64,000 nucleotides of DNA, from NCBI RefSeq assembly GCF_009765865.1, contig NZ_LMUQ01000084.1, positions 248,138 to 312,137 of the forward strand, written 5' to 3'. Shown here piece by piece: positions 18,280 to 29,043 of the stretch (the stretch's first letter is position 1; each line of letters begins with the position of its first letter). Source of the DNA: Acidisoma sp. L85 (GTDB lineage: Bacteria; Pseudomonadota; Alphaproteobacteria; Acetobacterales; Acetobacteraceae). The notes under the pieces are model-generated. The model was not told the DNA's origin and ran no database searches. It saw nothing but the letters and a program-made list of their open reading frames with translations. The translations under genes were made by a program, and so were the position numbers.

Positions 18280-18906
18280 CTAAACCCTCACTGTGCCATG
18301 CGACAGGAGGGAAACTTTCTGGGAGAGCGTGGCGATCAGCCGGCTTGCATTGCCTGCTGACAGTTGCGAGGCGAAGTCCGACCGTTGAACCGCCACGCGG
18401 CTAATCGTCCCATCCAGAAGGATGTCCTGGACTCTCCAGCCTCCGCCGCTCTGCCCCATGACATAGTCGATTCGCACCGGATCGCGATTAGGCTTGTTGA
18501 TGGTGCTGGTTACCACCTGAAAAGAGCCGACCGCTCGTGTGGCGGGGAACACAATAATTCGCCGATTTCGGTAGGAGTGAAAATTGGACACATAGGTCGC
18601 GACGATGAAAGCACGGAAAACCTGCAGCAGCCTCTGCTGTTGATCGGGCGGCAGGCCTGCCCAGTAGGACCCGACCGAGATGCGGAGGATGCGCTCAAGG
18701 TCGAAGGTCGCATCGACCGCAGGCGCGAGCATCTGGTAGCGCTGGGGAAAAGGCGTGTTGTTCCCCGCCTTCATGACGTTGAGCAGAACTGCGCTGAATT
18801 GCTCGATCGGCGCGGTGACCGGATTGCCCGACTGAGCAAGGGCGAGAGACGGGAGAAGCACCATCGAAAGGCTTCCCGTAAGAAAGCCACGCCTTGATGT
18901 TGTCAT
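18280..18906 (-). CDS. MlaC/Ttg2D family phospholipid-binding protein (HpnM-like)
   Basis: A 208-residue exported protein. A twin-arginine-like signal, TSRRGFLTGS, opens the protein and LALAQS marks the cleavage site. The mature part has the MlaC pattern: FPQRYQMLAPAVDATFDLERILRISVG, then VFRAFIVATYVSNFHSY, and the C-terminal GGGWRVQDILLDGTISRV. ATG 18906 (or GTG 18909) follows AAGGGGG; longer starts are unlikely. MlaC carries lipids between the outer and inner membrane, and the HpnM branch is linked to hopanoids. No mlaDEF genes are adjacent, so it is an orphan here. Confidence 0.82.
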   Translation of the reverse strand: MTTSRRGFLTGSLSMVLLPSLALAQSGNPVTAPIEQFSAVLLNVMKAGNNTPFPQRYQMLAPAVDATFDLERILRISVGSYWAGLPPDQQQRLLQVFRAFIVATYVSNFHSYRNRRIIVFPATRAVGSFQVVTSTINKPNRDPVRIDYVMGQSGGGWRVQDILLDGTISRVAVQRSDFASQLSAGNASRLIATLSQKVSLLSHGTVRV

Positions 18907-19120
18907 CACGAGATGTTCCCCCTTGTGATCATTCACTCGACGCTCGCTGGCACGGCTAACCGCCCAACGGGTCGTTCTCACGAAGGACAGATCGCTTTAT
19001 CGTGAATGTCAACGTGTCGCGCCGTGGGCGCACTAAAAATCAAGTCGGATCGGAGGCTTTAGGGGCACGACACTTTGGAACGAATATGAGCGCTTCCTCG
19101 CCGGCTAACGGGCGTCACCG

Positions 19121-19450
19121 ATGACACTGGAATCAAATATGAAAATGTTGAGCGTTGAAGCCTTCCGGGCCAGTTTATCCGCCGCCGTGCCTCCCGATGA
19201 TGTGGATCTGGCCCTGGCGGCCTTGTGGTGGGCCGGCAAGGGCGAATGGGACCAAGCCCATGGCTGCGCGCAGCAGCGGGAAGGCGACCCGCGCTGCGAT
19301 CAGGTTCACGCCTTTCTGCACCGGCAGGAAGGCGACGTAGCGAATGCAGGCTACTGGTATCGGCGGGCTGGCCAATCGATGCCCGCCGTCTCGCTGGAGG
19401 AGGAGTGGGAGGAGCTCGCGAAACGATTGCTCTCGCCTGGGCTCCGCTAG
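19121..19450 (+). CDS. Conserved hypothetical protein, helical repeat-like
   Basis: A 109-residue soluble protein. The helix pair VDLALAALWWAGKGEWDQAHGCAQQ and the later VANAGYWYRRAGQ look like a degenerate tetratricopeptide-type pair. Function unknown. ATG 19139, behind GGAA, is an alternative start. Its stop overlaps the end of the convergent aldo/keto reductase gene by four bases. Confidence 0.65.
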   Translation: MTLESNMKMLSVEAFRASLSAAVPPDDVDLALAALWWAGKGEWDQAHGCAQQREGDPRCDQVHAFLHRQEGDVANAGYWYRRAGQSMPAVSLEEEWEELAKRLLSPGLR

Positions 19451-20472
19451 ACCGGAACAGGATTGCGCTCAGTGAAGCTCCGCTGGTGCCAATAGGGGTA
19501 TGGCAAGGTCCGCTCGCTGGCCTTGTCGAGCCGCGCGACCTGCTCGGCCGTCAAGTTCCAGCCGACGGCACCGAGATTCTGCCGGAGTTGCTCCTCGTTC
19601 CGCGCGCCGATGATAACATTCGCGACCGTCGGCCGCTGCAGCAACCAGTTGAGCGCGATTTGCGTCACGCTCTTGCCGGTTTCCTCCGCGACTTGATCGA
19701 TCGCCTCGACAACCGTGTAGAGAAATTCGTCGGGAACCGGCGGTCCCATTTCGGCGGTCACATGCAGGCGTGAGTTTGCGTGCAGCGACTGGCCGCGGCG
19801 TATCTTGCCGGTCAGACGACCCCAGCCCAGCGGACTCCAGACGATCGCGCTGACGCCCTGCTCGACGCCCAGCGGCATCAATTCCCATTCATAGTCGCGG
19901 CCAACGAGGGAATAGTGCGCCTGATGGGCCACGTAGCGCGGCAGATTGTAGCGCTCTGCGACCGCGAGCGACTTCATGAGGTGCCAGCCTGAAAAGTTCG
20001 AAACGCCGACGTAGCGGATCTTGCCGGCGCGCACGAGGTCGTCCAGTGCGGAGAGGGTTTCCTCGACCGGGGTGAGAGCGTCGTAGCCATGCAACTGAAA
20101 AATGTCGATGTAGTCGGTACCCAGACGCTTCAATGCGAGTTCGCAAGCGCGGACCAGGTTGAAGCGTGAAGAGCCGACATCATTTGGACCGGGGCCATTA
20201 CGGAAAGTAGCTTTGGTGGAGATGATCACCTTCTCGCGCCGACCCGCGATCGCGCCGCCAAGCACTTCCTCCGCCGCGCCGGCCGAATAGATATCGGCGC
20301 TGTCGAACATGTTGAGGCCGGCTTCGAGGCAGATATCAACCAGGCGGGTAGCCTCGGCGATATCGGTAGTGCCGAAGGCTTTGAAAAACTCACCCTTGCC
20401 GCCGAAAGTACCCGTACCGAGGCTGAGAACGGGCACCATGAAACCCGATCTGCCGAGACGTCTTTGTTCCAC
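19447..20472 (-). CDS. Aldo/keto reductase
   Basis: A 341-residue NADPH-dependent oxidoreductase with the (beta/alpha)8 fold. The catalytic tetrad is visible: Asp and Tyr in FDSADIYSAGAAEE, Lys in IISTKATF and His in IFQLHGYD. The C-terminal NVIIGARNEEQLRQN is the cofactor-phosphate segment. GTG at 20472 follows AGGAG by eight bases, so a GTG seven codons upstream is rejected. It resembles the YajO/IolS-type reductases; the physiological carbonyl substrate is unknown. Confidence 0.88.
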   Translation of the reverse strand: MEQRRLGRSGFMVPVLSLGTGTFGGKGEFFKAFGTTDIAEATRLVDICLEAGLNMFDSADIYSAGAAEEVLGGAIAGRREKVIISTKATFRNGPGPNDVGSSRFNLVRACELALKRLGTDYIDIFQLHGYDALTPVEETLSALDDLVRAGKIRYVGVSNFSGWHLMKSLAVAERYNLPRYVAHQAHYSLVGRDYEWELMPLGVEQGVSAIVWSPLGWGRLTGKIRRGQSLHANSRLHVTAEMGPPVPDEFLYTVVEAIDQVAEETGKSVTQIALNWLLQRPTVANVIIGARNEEQLRQNLGAVGWNLTAEQVARLDKASERTLPYPYWHQRSFTERNPVPV

Positions 20473-20762
20473 TAGCTTTCTCCTCTGAAGCACATGAGCT
20501 GGCCTCGTGGCTAAGGCGAGTTTAGACCGACAAGACCGCCTTCAGGAACCCAGCTTCGGGAAGCAGTAATCTGTCGTGTGGTCCTGCTCCACACGCTTAC
20601 AAATATCACATGAGACACGCTCGCGGAGCGCTACCGCGAGAGCTGTTCATCAACGTCGGCGGATCACACGAGATTGGCGATCGCATTATTTCTTGCTCTT
20701 GACCTCGGGCGTCGAATGCTCACTGTTCTACCTTGCTGAGCCTAGCCATGCGAGGATGTCCG

Positions 20763-21209
20763 ATGAAAAAGCTGCTTCTGGGCCTCTTGGCAGTGCCGCT
20801 TCTCGCCGTTGCAATCCCAGGCGTGCCCGCCCAGGCGCAATTGCTGAACGCACTCCAGGGTGCCACCGGCTCGGGCCAGGGCAGTGCGCTAGGGTCGGCT
20901 ATGAGTGGATTAGGCGGCCTCTCCGGCTCGTCCGTGGGTTCGGCGAGCACCAGCAACATCGCCGGTGTCCTCCAATATTGCGTTCAGAACAATTTCGTGA
21001 GCGGCGGGTCGGCGAGTTCGGTGAAGGATGCTCTCGTCAACAAGGTGACAGGCTCGGGCGGGGCTTCCTCCAGCCAATTCACCGAGGGCAGTCAGGGCGT
21101 CTTGCAGGCGGGCGGGCAGAACGTGCAACTCGGCGGAAGCTCCTTGAAGGAGCAGCTGACACAACGCGTTTGTTCGGAGGTTCTGAAGCGGGCGAAGTCG
21201 CTGCTCTAG
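20763..21209 (+). CDS. DUF2501 family secreted protein (YjjA-like)
   Basis: A 148-residue exported protein. MKKLLLGLLAVPLLAVA and the AQA cleavage site form a clear signal peptide. The mature chain is rich in glycine and serine (GSGQGSALGSAMSGLGGLSG), has two cysteines that may pair, and ends in SLKEQLTQRVCSEVLKRA, the DUF2501 hallmark. GAGG lies seven bases before ATG 20763; a frame start ten codons earlier is rejected. Function unknown; probably periplasmic. Confidence 0.8.
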   Translation: MKKLLLGLLAVPLLAVAIPGVPAQAQLLNALQGATGSGQGSALGSAMSGLGGLSGSSVGSASTSNIAGVLQYCVQNNFVSGGSASSVKDALVNKVTGSGGASSSQFTEGSQGVLQAGGQNVQLGGSSLKEQLTQRVCSEVLKRAKSLL

Positions 21210-21294
21210 CCAACACGCCTGCTTGGATTGCTGCGGCTAATCCGGAGAAGCGGTGGTTGGTGCCGAGTACGTGTCGGATCGCGGGACCGCGTGA

Positions 21295-22995
<1,701 letters not shown>

Positions 22996-23173
22996 GCTGG
23001 TCTTTCCGCTCATTCGAGACGGTTGCCTTGAGCGCCCTCGGCCACCCGAAGGCTGAGGCCGAAGCATCGAGGGCCACTCCGATCGCCGCGAAAAATCGAC
23101 CGCGACTCGGGGCGGAATTTCAGATCTGCTGTGGATTGGGTTTGCGCTGTTGGCCGGATTGATTGCGGCTGAG

Positions 23174-23214
23174 TCAGATCGCGGTGGGCACCAAGGATGC
23201 CCACCGCGATCTGA
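23174..23214. terminator. 17-bp perfect hairpin, 7-base loop
   Basis: Positions 23174-23190 and 23198-23214 are exact reverse complements, with the loop CCAAGGA. It lies downstream of the small secreted-protein gene (minus strand, ends 23270) and upstream of the gamma-glutamyltransferase start. There is no T-run on either side, so it may be a T-less terminator, a processing site or an mRNA-stabilising stem. Confidence 0.55.
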
Positions 23215-23269
23215 CGGCCGCCGATTCTGCGCTGATGAACCGCTAGATACGCGGCCCGCTCATCCTGAG

Positions 23270-23554
23270 TTAGCGCTTGGAATGCTTCATGTAGTTGTAG
23301 TTCTTGCCGTACATGTGCCGGTTGTGGCGCTTGTGGGTCTTGACGTGAGGGGTGCCGGTCAAAGCCGGTCCACCAGACGGGGCCGAATTGTTGGCGCCGC
23401 TGCCGACAGTACCTGCATTTTGGCCTGTCAGGGTGTTTACCGAGCCCGGGGCCGGGACCGGAGAGCCGGTCACCTGTGCTGACGCCGCCGTGACAACCGC
23501 GGCGGACATGGCAAGCCCGAGAATTAGAGCCAGAGGAGAGCGAGGTTTACGCAT
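23270..23554 (-). CDS. Small secreted protein with basic, histidine/lysine-rich tail
   Basis: A 94-residue exported protein. RKPRSPLALILGLAMSAAVV followed by TAASAQ is a good signal peptide. The mature chain is a low-complexity Gly/Ser/Pro/Asn segment, then a basic tail with KTHKRHNRHMYGKNYNYMKH. AGGA sits eight bases before ATG 23554, so the ATG three codons earlier is not used. No function known; the tail could bind metal, heme or polyanions. Comparable tiny proteins are common in Hyphomicrobiales. Confidence 0.65.
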   Translation of the reverse strand: MRKPRSPLALILGLAMSAAVVTAASAQVTGSPVPAPGSVNTLTGQNAGTVGSGANNSAPSGGPALTGTPHVKTHKRHNRHMYGKNYNYMKHSKR

Positions 23555-24161
23555 CAGTAGCATCCTGTTGCAAGTGTGACGGGCGATCTAGTCGGCGCGA
23601 CCGTGGACGCAGATCTCCCAGGTCGATCCATAAAGCATTCAAAATCCGAACAACTCAAGGGATTTTGATCGAAGATGGTGACCTAAAGGAGCGCTCCGAC
23701 CCTGGTCTATGGTTGAGCTGGCAAAAAATAAGCTCCGACTTGGCTGACCTTAGCCGAGGATGTCTCGTCGGCCGGCCCAGCGTGAGGGTTATCATGAATT
23801 GGCCCGACTCGGACAGGAGCATTGTGTTTTGGACCGTCCGGTTGAGCTTGGCGGAAGATCGGATATCTGGGGAAGACCGTCAACAAATTTGAGGCATTTC
23901 TCCCGATTACGGAGTTCTGAGGCGCCCCCCTGTAGCCTGGGATCGCGGTGGCCCGCACAGCGTCGGATTGACCTAGTCCCCAGCTTCTTCCGGTGACCGC
24001 CATGCGCCCGGCGCAAGCTGCCTATGGTTGCTGGGGTTCACCTTTCCGCCTAGTGTTCCCGCCTAAGCGACGGGATTATAATGTCGCGAAAGATCGGCTT
24101 AAGCCTGTAGCAGCTTGATTGCCCGGCCCCGCTAGGCTGGTAAGCGGGCTGGAGTTGGGGG
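23555..24161. other. 607-base region without a convincing gene
   Basis: Several short frames cross each other here, none with a ribosome site or recognisable product. A consensus -10 TATAAT at 24077-24082 followed by GTCG may belong to a promoter for the oxidoreductase genes; the matching -35 is poor (TGTTCC). A small RNA gene remains possible. Confidence 0.4.
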
Positions 24162-25955
24162 GTGCTTTTGCTACCGACCGATATTCGGAATCCTGACTAT
24201 TTCCATAAAGTTGTGGATTGTCAGTGGGCCTGCCCGGCGCATACGCCGGTTCCCGAATACATCCGCCTCATCGCTGCTGGCCGCTATGCCGATGCGTATA
24301 TGGTGAATTGGGAATCAAACGTCTTCCCCGGCATCCTGGGGCGCACCTGCGATCGTCCCTGCGAACCTGCCTGCCGGCGAGGCCGGGTCGAGGAAGAGCC
24401 GGTGGCGATCTGCCGCCTCAAGCGCGTCGCCGCTGACTACAAGGGCGACATTTCGGCGAGGCTGCCCACGCCAGCGACGGCCCGCAACGGCAAGCGCATT
24501 GCGCTCGTCGGCGCTGGGCCCGCCTCCCTGACTGTAGCGCGGGACCTCGCACCGCTCGGCTATGAGGTCGTGGTATTCGACGGGGAAAGCCGCGGCGGCG
24601 GCATGATCCGGAGCCAGATCCCGAAATTTCGGCTCCCCGAGCAGGTCATCGATGAAGAGGTGGGCTATGTGCTCGATCTCGGTGTCGAGACCCGGTTCGA
24701 CACCCGAATCGATAGCCTCAAAGGGCTCCTCGATGAGGGCTTTGACGCGGTTTTTGCTGGGTCAGGGGCGCCCCGTGGCCGGGACCTGGTGCTTCCGGGC
24801 CGCCAGGAGGCCGCTGGCAATATTCATATCGGCATCGATTGGCTGTCATCGGTGTCCTTTGGCCACATCACCGCCATTGGCAAGCGGGTGATCGTGCTGG
24901 GCGGCGGCAATACCGCGATGGATTGCTGCCGCTCCGCCCGCCGCCTAGGCGGCACCGAGGTGACGGTCGTGGTGCGCAGCGGATTTGAGGAGATGAAGGC
25001 GTCGCCTTGGGAAAAGGTCGACGCGATGCATGAGGACATCCCGATCCTCAATTTCCTTGTGCCCAAGGAGTTCACCCATGAGGACGGCCGTCTGACCGGC
25101 GTGCTGTTCGAGAAGGTGCGCGCTGAGATCGACGAAAAGGGCAGGCGCAAGCTGATGAATGCCGGTGAGCCCGACGTGCATATGCCCTGCGACGACGTCC
25201 TGGTCGCGGTCGGCCAGGAGAATGCCTTCCCATGGATCGAGCGCGATATCGGGCTCGAGTTCGACCGCTGGGACATGCCGGTGGTGGATCAGGTCACGTT
25301 TCGGTCGACACATCCGAAGGTATTCTTTGGCGGCGACGCCGCCTTCGGGCCGAAGAATATCATCTGGGCTGTAGCGCATGGTCATCAGGCGGCGATCTCG
25401 ATCGACCTCGCCTGCCGCGGTGAGGAACTGCAAAACCGGCCGCCGCCGCATGTCTGGCTGAGCAGCCAGAAGATGGGCATCCATGAGTGGAGCTACGACA
25501 ACGACGTCTCGAACGATCTGCGCTTCGCCGTGCCGCACCAGGACAAGGCGATTGCCCTCGCCGACATCAAGGCCGAGGTCGAGCTTGGCTTTGACCTGAA
25601 GCAGGCCTTCGCGGAAGCACAGCGATGCCTGAACTGCGACGTGGAGACTGTGTTCTCCGACGCGGCTTGTATCGAGTGCGATGCCTGTGTCGATATCTGC
25701 CCGGTGGACTGCATCACCTTTACCGAAAATGGTCCGGAAGCCGAGCTGCGCACGCGACTCAATGCTCCGGCGGTTAATCTCACCCAAGACCTTTACGTTT
25801 CCGGTCCGTTAAAGACTGCGCGGGTAATGGTGAAGGACGAGGACGTCTGTCTGCATTGTGGCCTTTGCGCTGAGCGTTGCCCCACCGGTGCCTGGGATAT
25901 GCAACGCTTTCTTCTCGATGTGGCACAGGCGGGATCGGCATGCTCCAAGCATTGA
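24162..25955 (+). CDS. FAD-dependent pyridine-nucleotide oxidoreductase with 4Fe-4S domains (GltD-like, fused ferredoxin)
   Basis: A 597-residue electron-transfer flavoprotein. The N-terminal Fer4_20-like domain has cysteines 20, 24, 63, 67 and 71 (CQWAC, CDRPCEPAC). The FAD site is GAGPAS at 117-122 and the NAD(P)H site VLGGGNTAMD near residue 250. The C-terminal ferredoxin module has CIECDACVDIC near residue 503 and CLHCGLCAERC near residue 563. GTG 24162 follows GGAG by seven bases. It precedes and overlaps the KorA gene, so it probably passes electrons between NAD(P)H and the 2-oxoacid oxidoreductase. Confidence 0.88.
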   Translation: MLLLPTDIRNPDYFHKVVDCQWACPAHTPVPEYIRLIAAGRYADAYMVNWESNVFPGILGRTCDRPCEPACRRGRVEEEPVAICRLKRVAADYKGDISARLPTPATARNGKRIALVGAGPASLTVARDLAPLGYEVVVFDGESRGGGMIRSQIPKFRLPEQVIDEEVGYVLDLGVETRFDTRIDSLKGLLDEGFDAVFAGSGAPRGRDLVLPGRQEAAGNIHIGIDWLSSVSFGHITAIGKRVIVLGGGNTAMDCCRSARRLGGTEVTVVVRSGFEEMKASPWEKVDAMHEDIPILNFLVPKEFTHEDGRLTGVLFEKVRAEIDEKGRRKLMNAGEPDVHMPCDDVLVAVGQENAFPWIERDIGLEFDRWDMPVVDQVTFRSTHPKVFFGGDAAFGPKNIIWAVAHGHQAAISIDLACRGEELQNRPPPHVWLSSQKMGIHEWSYDNDVSNDLRFAVPHQDKAIALADIKAEVELGFDLKQAFAEAQRCLNCDVETVFSDAACIECDACVDICPVDCITFTENGPEAELRTRLNAPAVNLTQDLYVSGPLKTARVMVKDEDVCLHCGLCAERCPTGAWDMQRFLLDVAQAGSACSKH

Positions 25956-27796
25956 ATGCGGCTAACAGCCTACAACGCGTCAATGATTTCGTAGTCAAAT
26001 TCGCTAACGTCAACGGCTCGGGTTCCGCGAGTGCCAATCAGCTATTCGCCAAGTCCGTCCTCCGGATGGGCATACCGGTGGCGCCACGCAATATCTTCCC
26101 GTCCAATATTCAGGGATTGCCGACCTGGTACGAGATGCGCATCTCGGAAGCCGGCTATCTTGGCGCCCGCGAAGGCACCGACCTCATGGTTGCGATGAAT
26201 CCGCAGACCTGGGACCAAGACATCGCATCCATCGTGCCGGGCGGCTATCTTTTCTACGATTCAACTAAGCCACGGCCCGCCAGCCAATTTCGCGACGATA
26301 TCGTCGTAATCGGTATGCCGCTAACCGAGCTGTGCAACAAAGAATATAGCGATCCACGCCAGCGACAACTGTTCAAAAACATTATCTATGTTGGCGCGCT
26401 GGCCGCCTTGCTGCAGATCGACATTGCTGAACTCGAGACCCTGATCGGCGAACAATTCAAGGGCAAGGATAAGCTGATCGCTCCCAATATTCATGCACTG
26501 CATATGGGACGAGACTACGCGCTAGCCCACCTCAAATGCCCCATCGGCCTGACGCTGCGGCGGTCCGACGCGGTCGGTGACCGGATCTCCATCGAGGGTA
26601 ACGCGGCTGCCGCACTCGGCGCCGTCTACGGTGGTGCCACGGTCGCCGCCTGGTATCCGATCACGCCGTCCTCCTCACTTGCCGAAGCATTTCAGAAATA
26701 CTGCGCCCGCTACCGGGTGGACAAGGTAACCGGAGAGAATCGCTTTGCGATCGTGCAGGCCGAAGACGAGCTGGCCTCTATCGGCATGGTGATTGGCGCG
26801 GCCTGGAATGGCGCGCGTGCCTTTACCGCCACTTCCGGCCCCGGCATCTCGCTGATGCAGGAGTTCTTTGGCCTGGCCTATTTCGCTGAAATCCCAGCGG
26901 TGATCTTTGACGTGCAGCGCGCCGGCCCCTCAACCGGCATGCCGACACGGACCCAGCAATGCGATCTATTGGCCTGCGCCTACGCGTCCCACGGCGACAC
27001 CAAGCATGTGATGCTGCTGCCGGAAGATCCGCATGAGTGCTTCACATTCGGGGCGCTGGCTTTCGATTTGGCGGATCGGTTGCAGACGCCGATCTTCGTC
27101 ATGCTCGACCTTGATATCGGCATGAATGAGCGGCTGACGCGGCCCTTCACATGGGACGACACACGCCAGATGGATCGCGGCAAGGTCATGACCGCCGCTG
27201 ATCTGGAAGCCGGACGCGAATTCGGACGTTATCTAGACGTTGATGGTGACGGCATTACCTACCGCACCTATCCCGGCACGCACCCGACGCGCGGTTCGTT
27301 CTTCACGCGCGGCACGTCGAAGGATCGGCACGCGCGCTACACCGAGCGGGCCGAGGCATACGAAGAGAACATGCAGCGGCTGCTGCGGAAGTTCGCAACG
27401 GCGGCGACTCTTGTTCCGGCGCCCGAGGTAAGGGCGGCGCGTGAGCCCACCCGTCTCGGCGCGATTTACTATGGCTCGACCAGTGCCGCGATGCATGAGG
27501 CGGATGATCGCCTTGCGGAACAGGGCGTCCATCTCGATCTGATGCGGGTTCGGGCTTTTCCGTTCAGCGAGGAGGTTCGCGCCTTCATCGAAGCGCATGA
27601 CAAGGTTTTTGTTGTCGAGCAGAATCGTGATGCGCAGCTGCGCACGCTGATCGTGAACGAGTTAGAGATCAACCCGGCCAAGCTGCAGCGGGTATTGCAC
27701 TACGATGGCTCGCCCATCACGGCGGGGATGATTGTGGAAATGATCGAGGAGCACGCTTCATCGACCGTCGTGCCGATCCGGAGAAGCGCGCCATGA
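25940..27796 (+). CDS. korA: 2-oxoacid:acceptor oxidoreductase, fused gamma-alpha subunit (KorA-like)
   Basis: A 618-residue subunit. The N-terminal ~190 residues are the gamma domain (FANVNGSGSASANQ, SEAGYLGAREGTDL). The rest is the alpha domain, with AAWYPITPSSSLAE near residue 240, FTATSGPGISLMQEF and QRAGPSTGMPTRTQQCDLL, the segment that marks 2-oxoglutarate/2-oxoacid:ferredoxin oxidoreductases. ATG 25940 overlaps the flavoprotein gene by 16 bases; a frame start 21 codons earlier is rejected. It acts with the next gene to make acyl-CoA and CO2 from a 2-oxoacid, or the reverse. Exact 2-oxoacid unproven. Confidence 0.9.
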   Translation: MLQALNAANSLQRVNDFVVKFANVNGSGSASANQLFAKSVLRMGIPVAPRNIFPSNIQGLPTWYEMRISEAGYLGAREGTDLMVAMNPQTWDQDIASIVPGGYLFYDSTKPRPASQFRDDIVVIGMPLTELCNKEYSDPRQRQLFKNIIYVGALAALLQIDIAELETLIGEQFKGKDKLIAPNIHALHMGRDYALAHLKCPIGLTLRRSDAVGDRISIEGNAAAALGAVYGGATVAAWYPITPSSSLAEAFQKYCARYRVDKVTGENRFAIVQAEDELASIGMVIGAAWNGARAFTATSGPGISLMQEFFGLAYFAEIPAVIFDVQRAGPSTGMPTRTQQCDLLACAYASHGDTKHVMLLPEDPHECFTFGALAFDLADRLQTPIFVMLDLDIGMNERLTRPFTWDDTRQMDRGKVMTAADLEAGREFGRYLDVDGDGITYRTYPGTHPTRGSFFTRGTSKDRHARYTERAEAYEENMQRLLRKFATAATLVPAPEVRAAREPTRLGAIYYGSTSAAMHEADDRLAEQGVHLDLMRVRAFPFSEEVRAFIEAHDKVFVVEQNRDAQLRTLIVNELEINPAKLQRVLHYDGSPITAGMIVEMIEEHASSTVVPIRRSAP

Positions 27797-28848
27797 CCTT
27801 CCTGCCGAAGCCCAAGCTGCATCACCCTGGCCTCGCCGCGAACACCCTCGGTTTCACGCGCCGCGACTATGAGGGGACAATCTCGACCCTTTGTGCCGGC
27901 TGCGGCCATGACTCCATCAGTGCCGCGATTGTCCATGCTTGCTTTGAATTGGACCTGCCGCCCCATCGCATCGCCAAGCTTTCCGGCATCGGTTGTTCGT
28001 CCAAGACGCCGACCTATTTCCTCGGCAATTCGCATGGGTTCAACAGCGTGCATGGACGGATGCCGTCCGTCCTGACCGGTGCCAATCTGGCGAATCGCGA
28101 GTTGATCTATCTCGGCGTTTCCGGCGATGGAGATTCCGCTTCAATCGGCCTCGGCCAATTCGCCCACGCCATGCGGCGCGGCGTCAATATGGTCTACATC
28201 GTGGAGAACAATGGCGTGTACGGCCTCACCAAGGGCCAGTTCTCCGCGACCTCCGATAAGGGTGCTAAAAGCAAACGAGGCGTGGTCAATAATGACGAGG
28301 CGATTGATCTTGTCAGCATGGCGATGCAACTCGGTGCGGGCTTCGTGGCGCGCAGCTTCTCCGGGGACAAGGGCCAACTCGTGCCGCTGATCCAGGCGGC
28401 GCTGACGCATCAAGGCGCCGCCTTCATCGACTGCATCTCGCCTTGTGTCGCATTCAACAATCACGTCGGTTCGACCAAAAGCTTCGACTATGTGCGCGAG
28501 CATAATGAGGCGGTGAACTATCTGGATTTCATCACCGAACGCGAGGAGATCACGGTCGACTACGCGCCTGGTTCGGTGGAGGTGGTCAAGCAGCATGACG
28601 GCTCGCTGCTACGGCTTCGTAAGATCGCGGGCGACTATGATGTGCATGACCGGGCGGCGGCGATCAGCTTCCTGCAGCATCGGCGCGCATCCGGGGAAAT
28701 CGTGACCGGTCTGCTCTATGTCGATCAGGAACCGGACGACTTGCACGGTTATATGAACACCGTCTCGACGCCGTTCAACGAGCTCGTTGAAGCGGATCTG
28801 TGCCCAGGCTCGGCCGCGCTCGATAAACTGAACGCGGCGCTGCGCTGA
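27793..28848 (+). CDS. korB: 2-oxoacid:ferredoxin oxidoreductase beta subunit (KorB-like)
   Basis: A 351-residue thiamine-diphosphate subunit. The segment LCAGCGHDSISAA opens the family match. The ThDP/Mg motif is GDGDSASIGLGQFAHAMRRG to VENNGVYGLTKGQ (about residues 113-145). Further on come GIGCSSKTPTYF and FIDCISPCVAFNNH. It overlaps KorA by an ATGA. No separate ferredoxin subunit gene is present, fitting the idea that the upstream flavoprotein supplies those clusters. Confidence 0.92.
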   Translation: MTFLPKPKLHHPGLAANTLGFTRRDYEGTISTLCAGCGHDSISAAIVHACFELDLPPHRIAKLSGIGCSSKTPTYFLGNSHGFNSVHGRMPSVLTGANLANRELIYLGVSGDGDSASIGLGQFAHAMRRGVNMVYIVENNGVYGLTKGQFSATSDKGAKSKRGVVNNDEAIDLVSMAMQLGAGFVARSFSGDKGQLVPLIQAALTHQGAAFIDCISPCVAFNNHVGSTKSFDYVREHNEAVNYLDFITEREEITVDYAPGSVEVVKQHDGSLLRLRKIAGDYDVHDRAAAISFLQHRRASGEIVTGLLYVDQEPDDLHGYMNTVSTPFNELVEADLCPGSAALDKLNAALR

Positions 28849-28906
28849 CCCTGGCCGGAGTGCCGGGCGAAGCATCGGACGAGCTTCGCTCCTCGCTGAA
28901 CAGGCA

Positions 28907-28935
28907 GGTGTAACCCATGGCTCCTCGTCTTCGAA
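28907..28935 (+). promoter_or_regulatory. ECF sigma-F-type promoter of the sigma/anti-sigma operon
   Basis: GGTGTAACCC contains -35 GTAACC at 28910-28915. After exactly 16 bases comes -10 CGAA at 28932-28935. The same pattern stands before msrB on the opposite strand. This matches the GTAACC/CGAA form reported for the Caulobacter SigF group and implies autoregulation of the sigma gene. Confidence 0.8.
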
Positions 28936-29043
28936 TGAGAGACCATGGTCGCCGCGCAAATGCCGAGGAGTGCCGGGTCGCCGACCTTGCTTCGATGGGT
29001 CCGCCCGGTCGTAGTGATGCTCGCGCCAGGCCGGGAGTCTCGC

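Noticed and set aside
24945-25787. 280-codon open frame antisense to the FAD oxidoreductase
   Set aside because: No ribosome site or family resemblance, and the sense strand encodes conserved FAD and iron-sulfur motifs.
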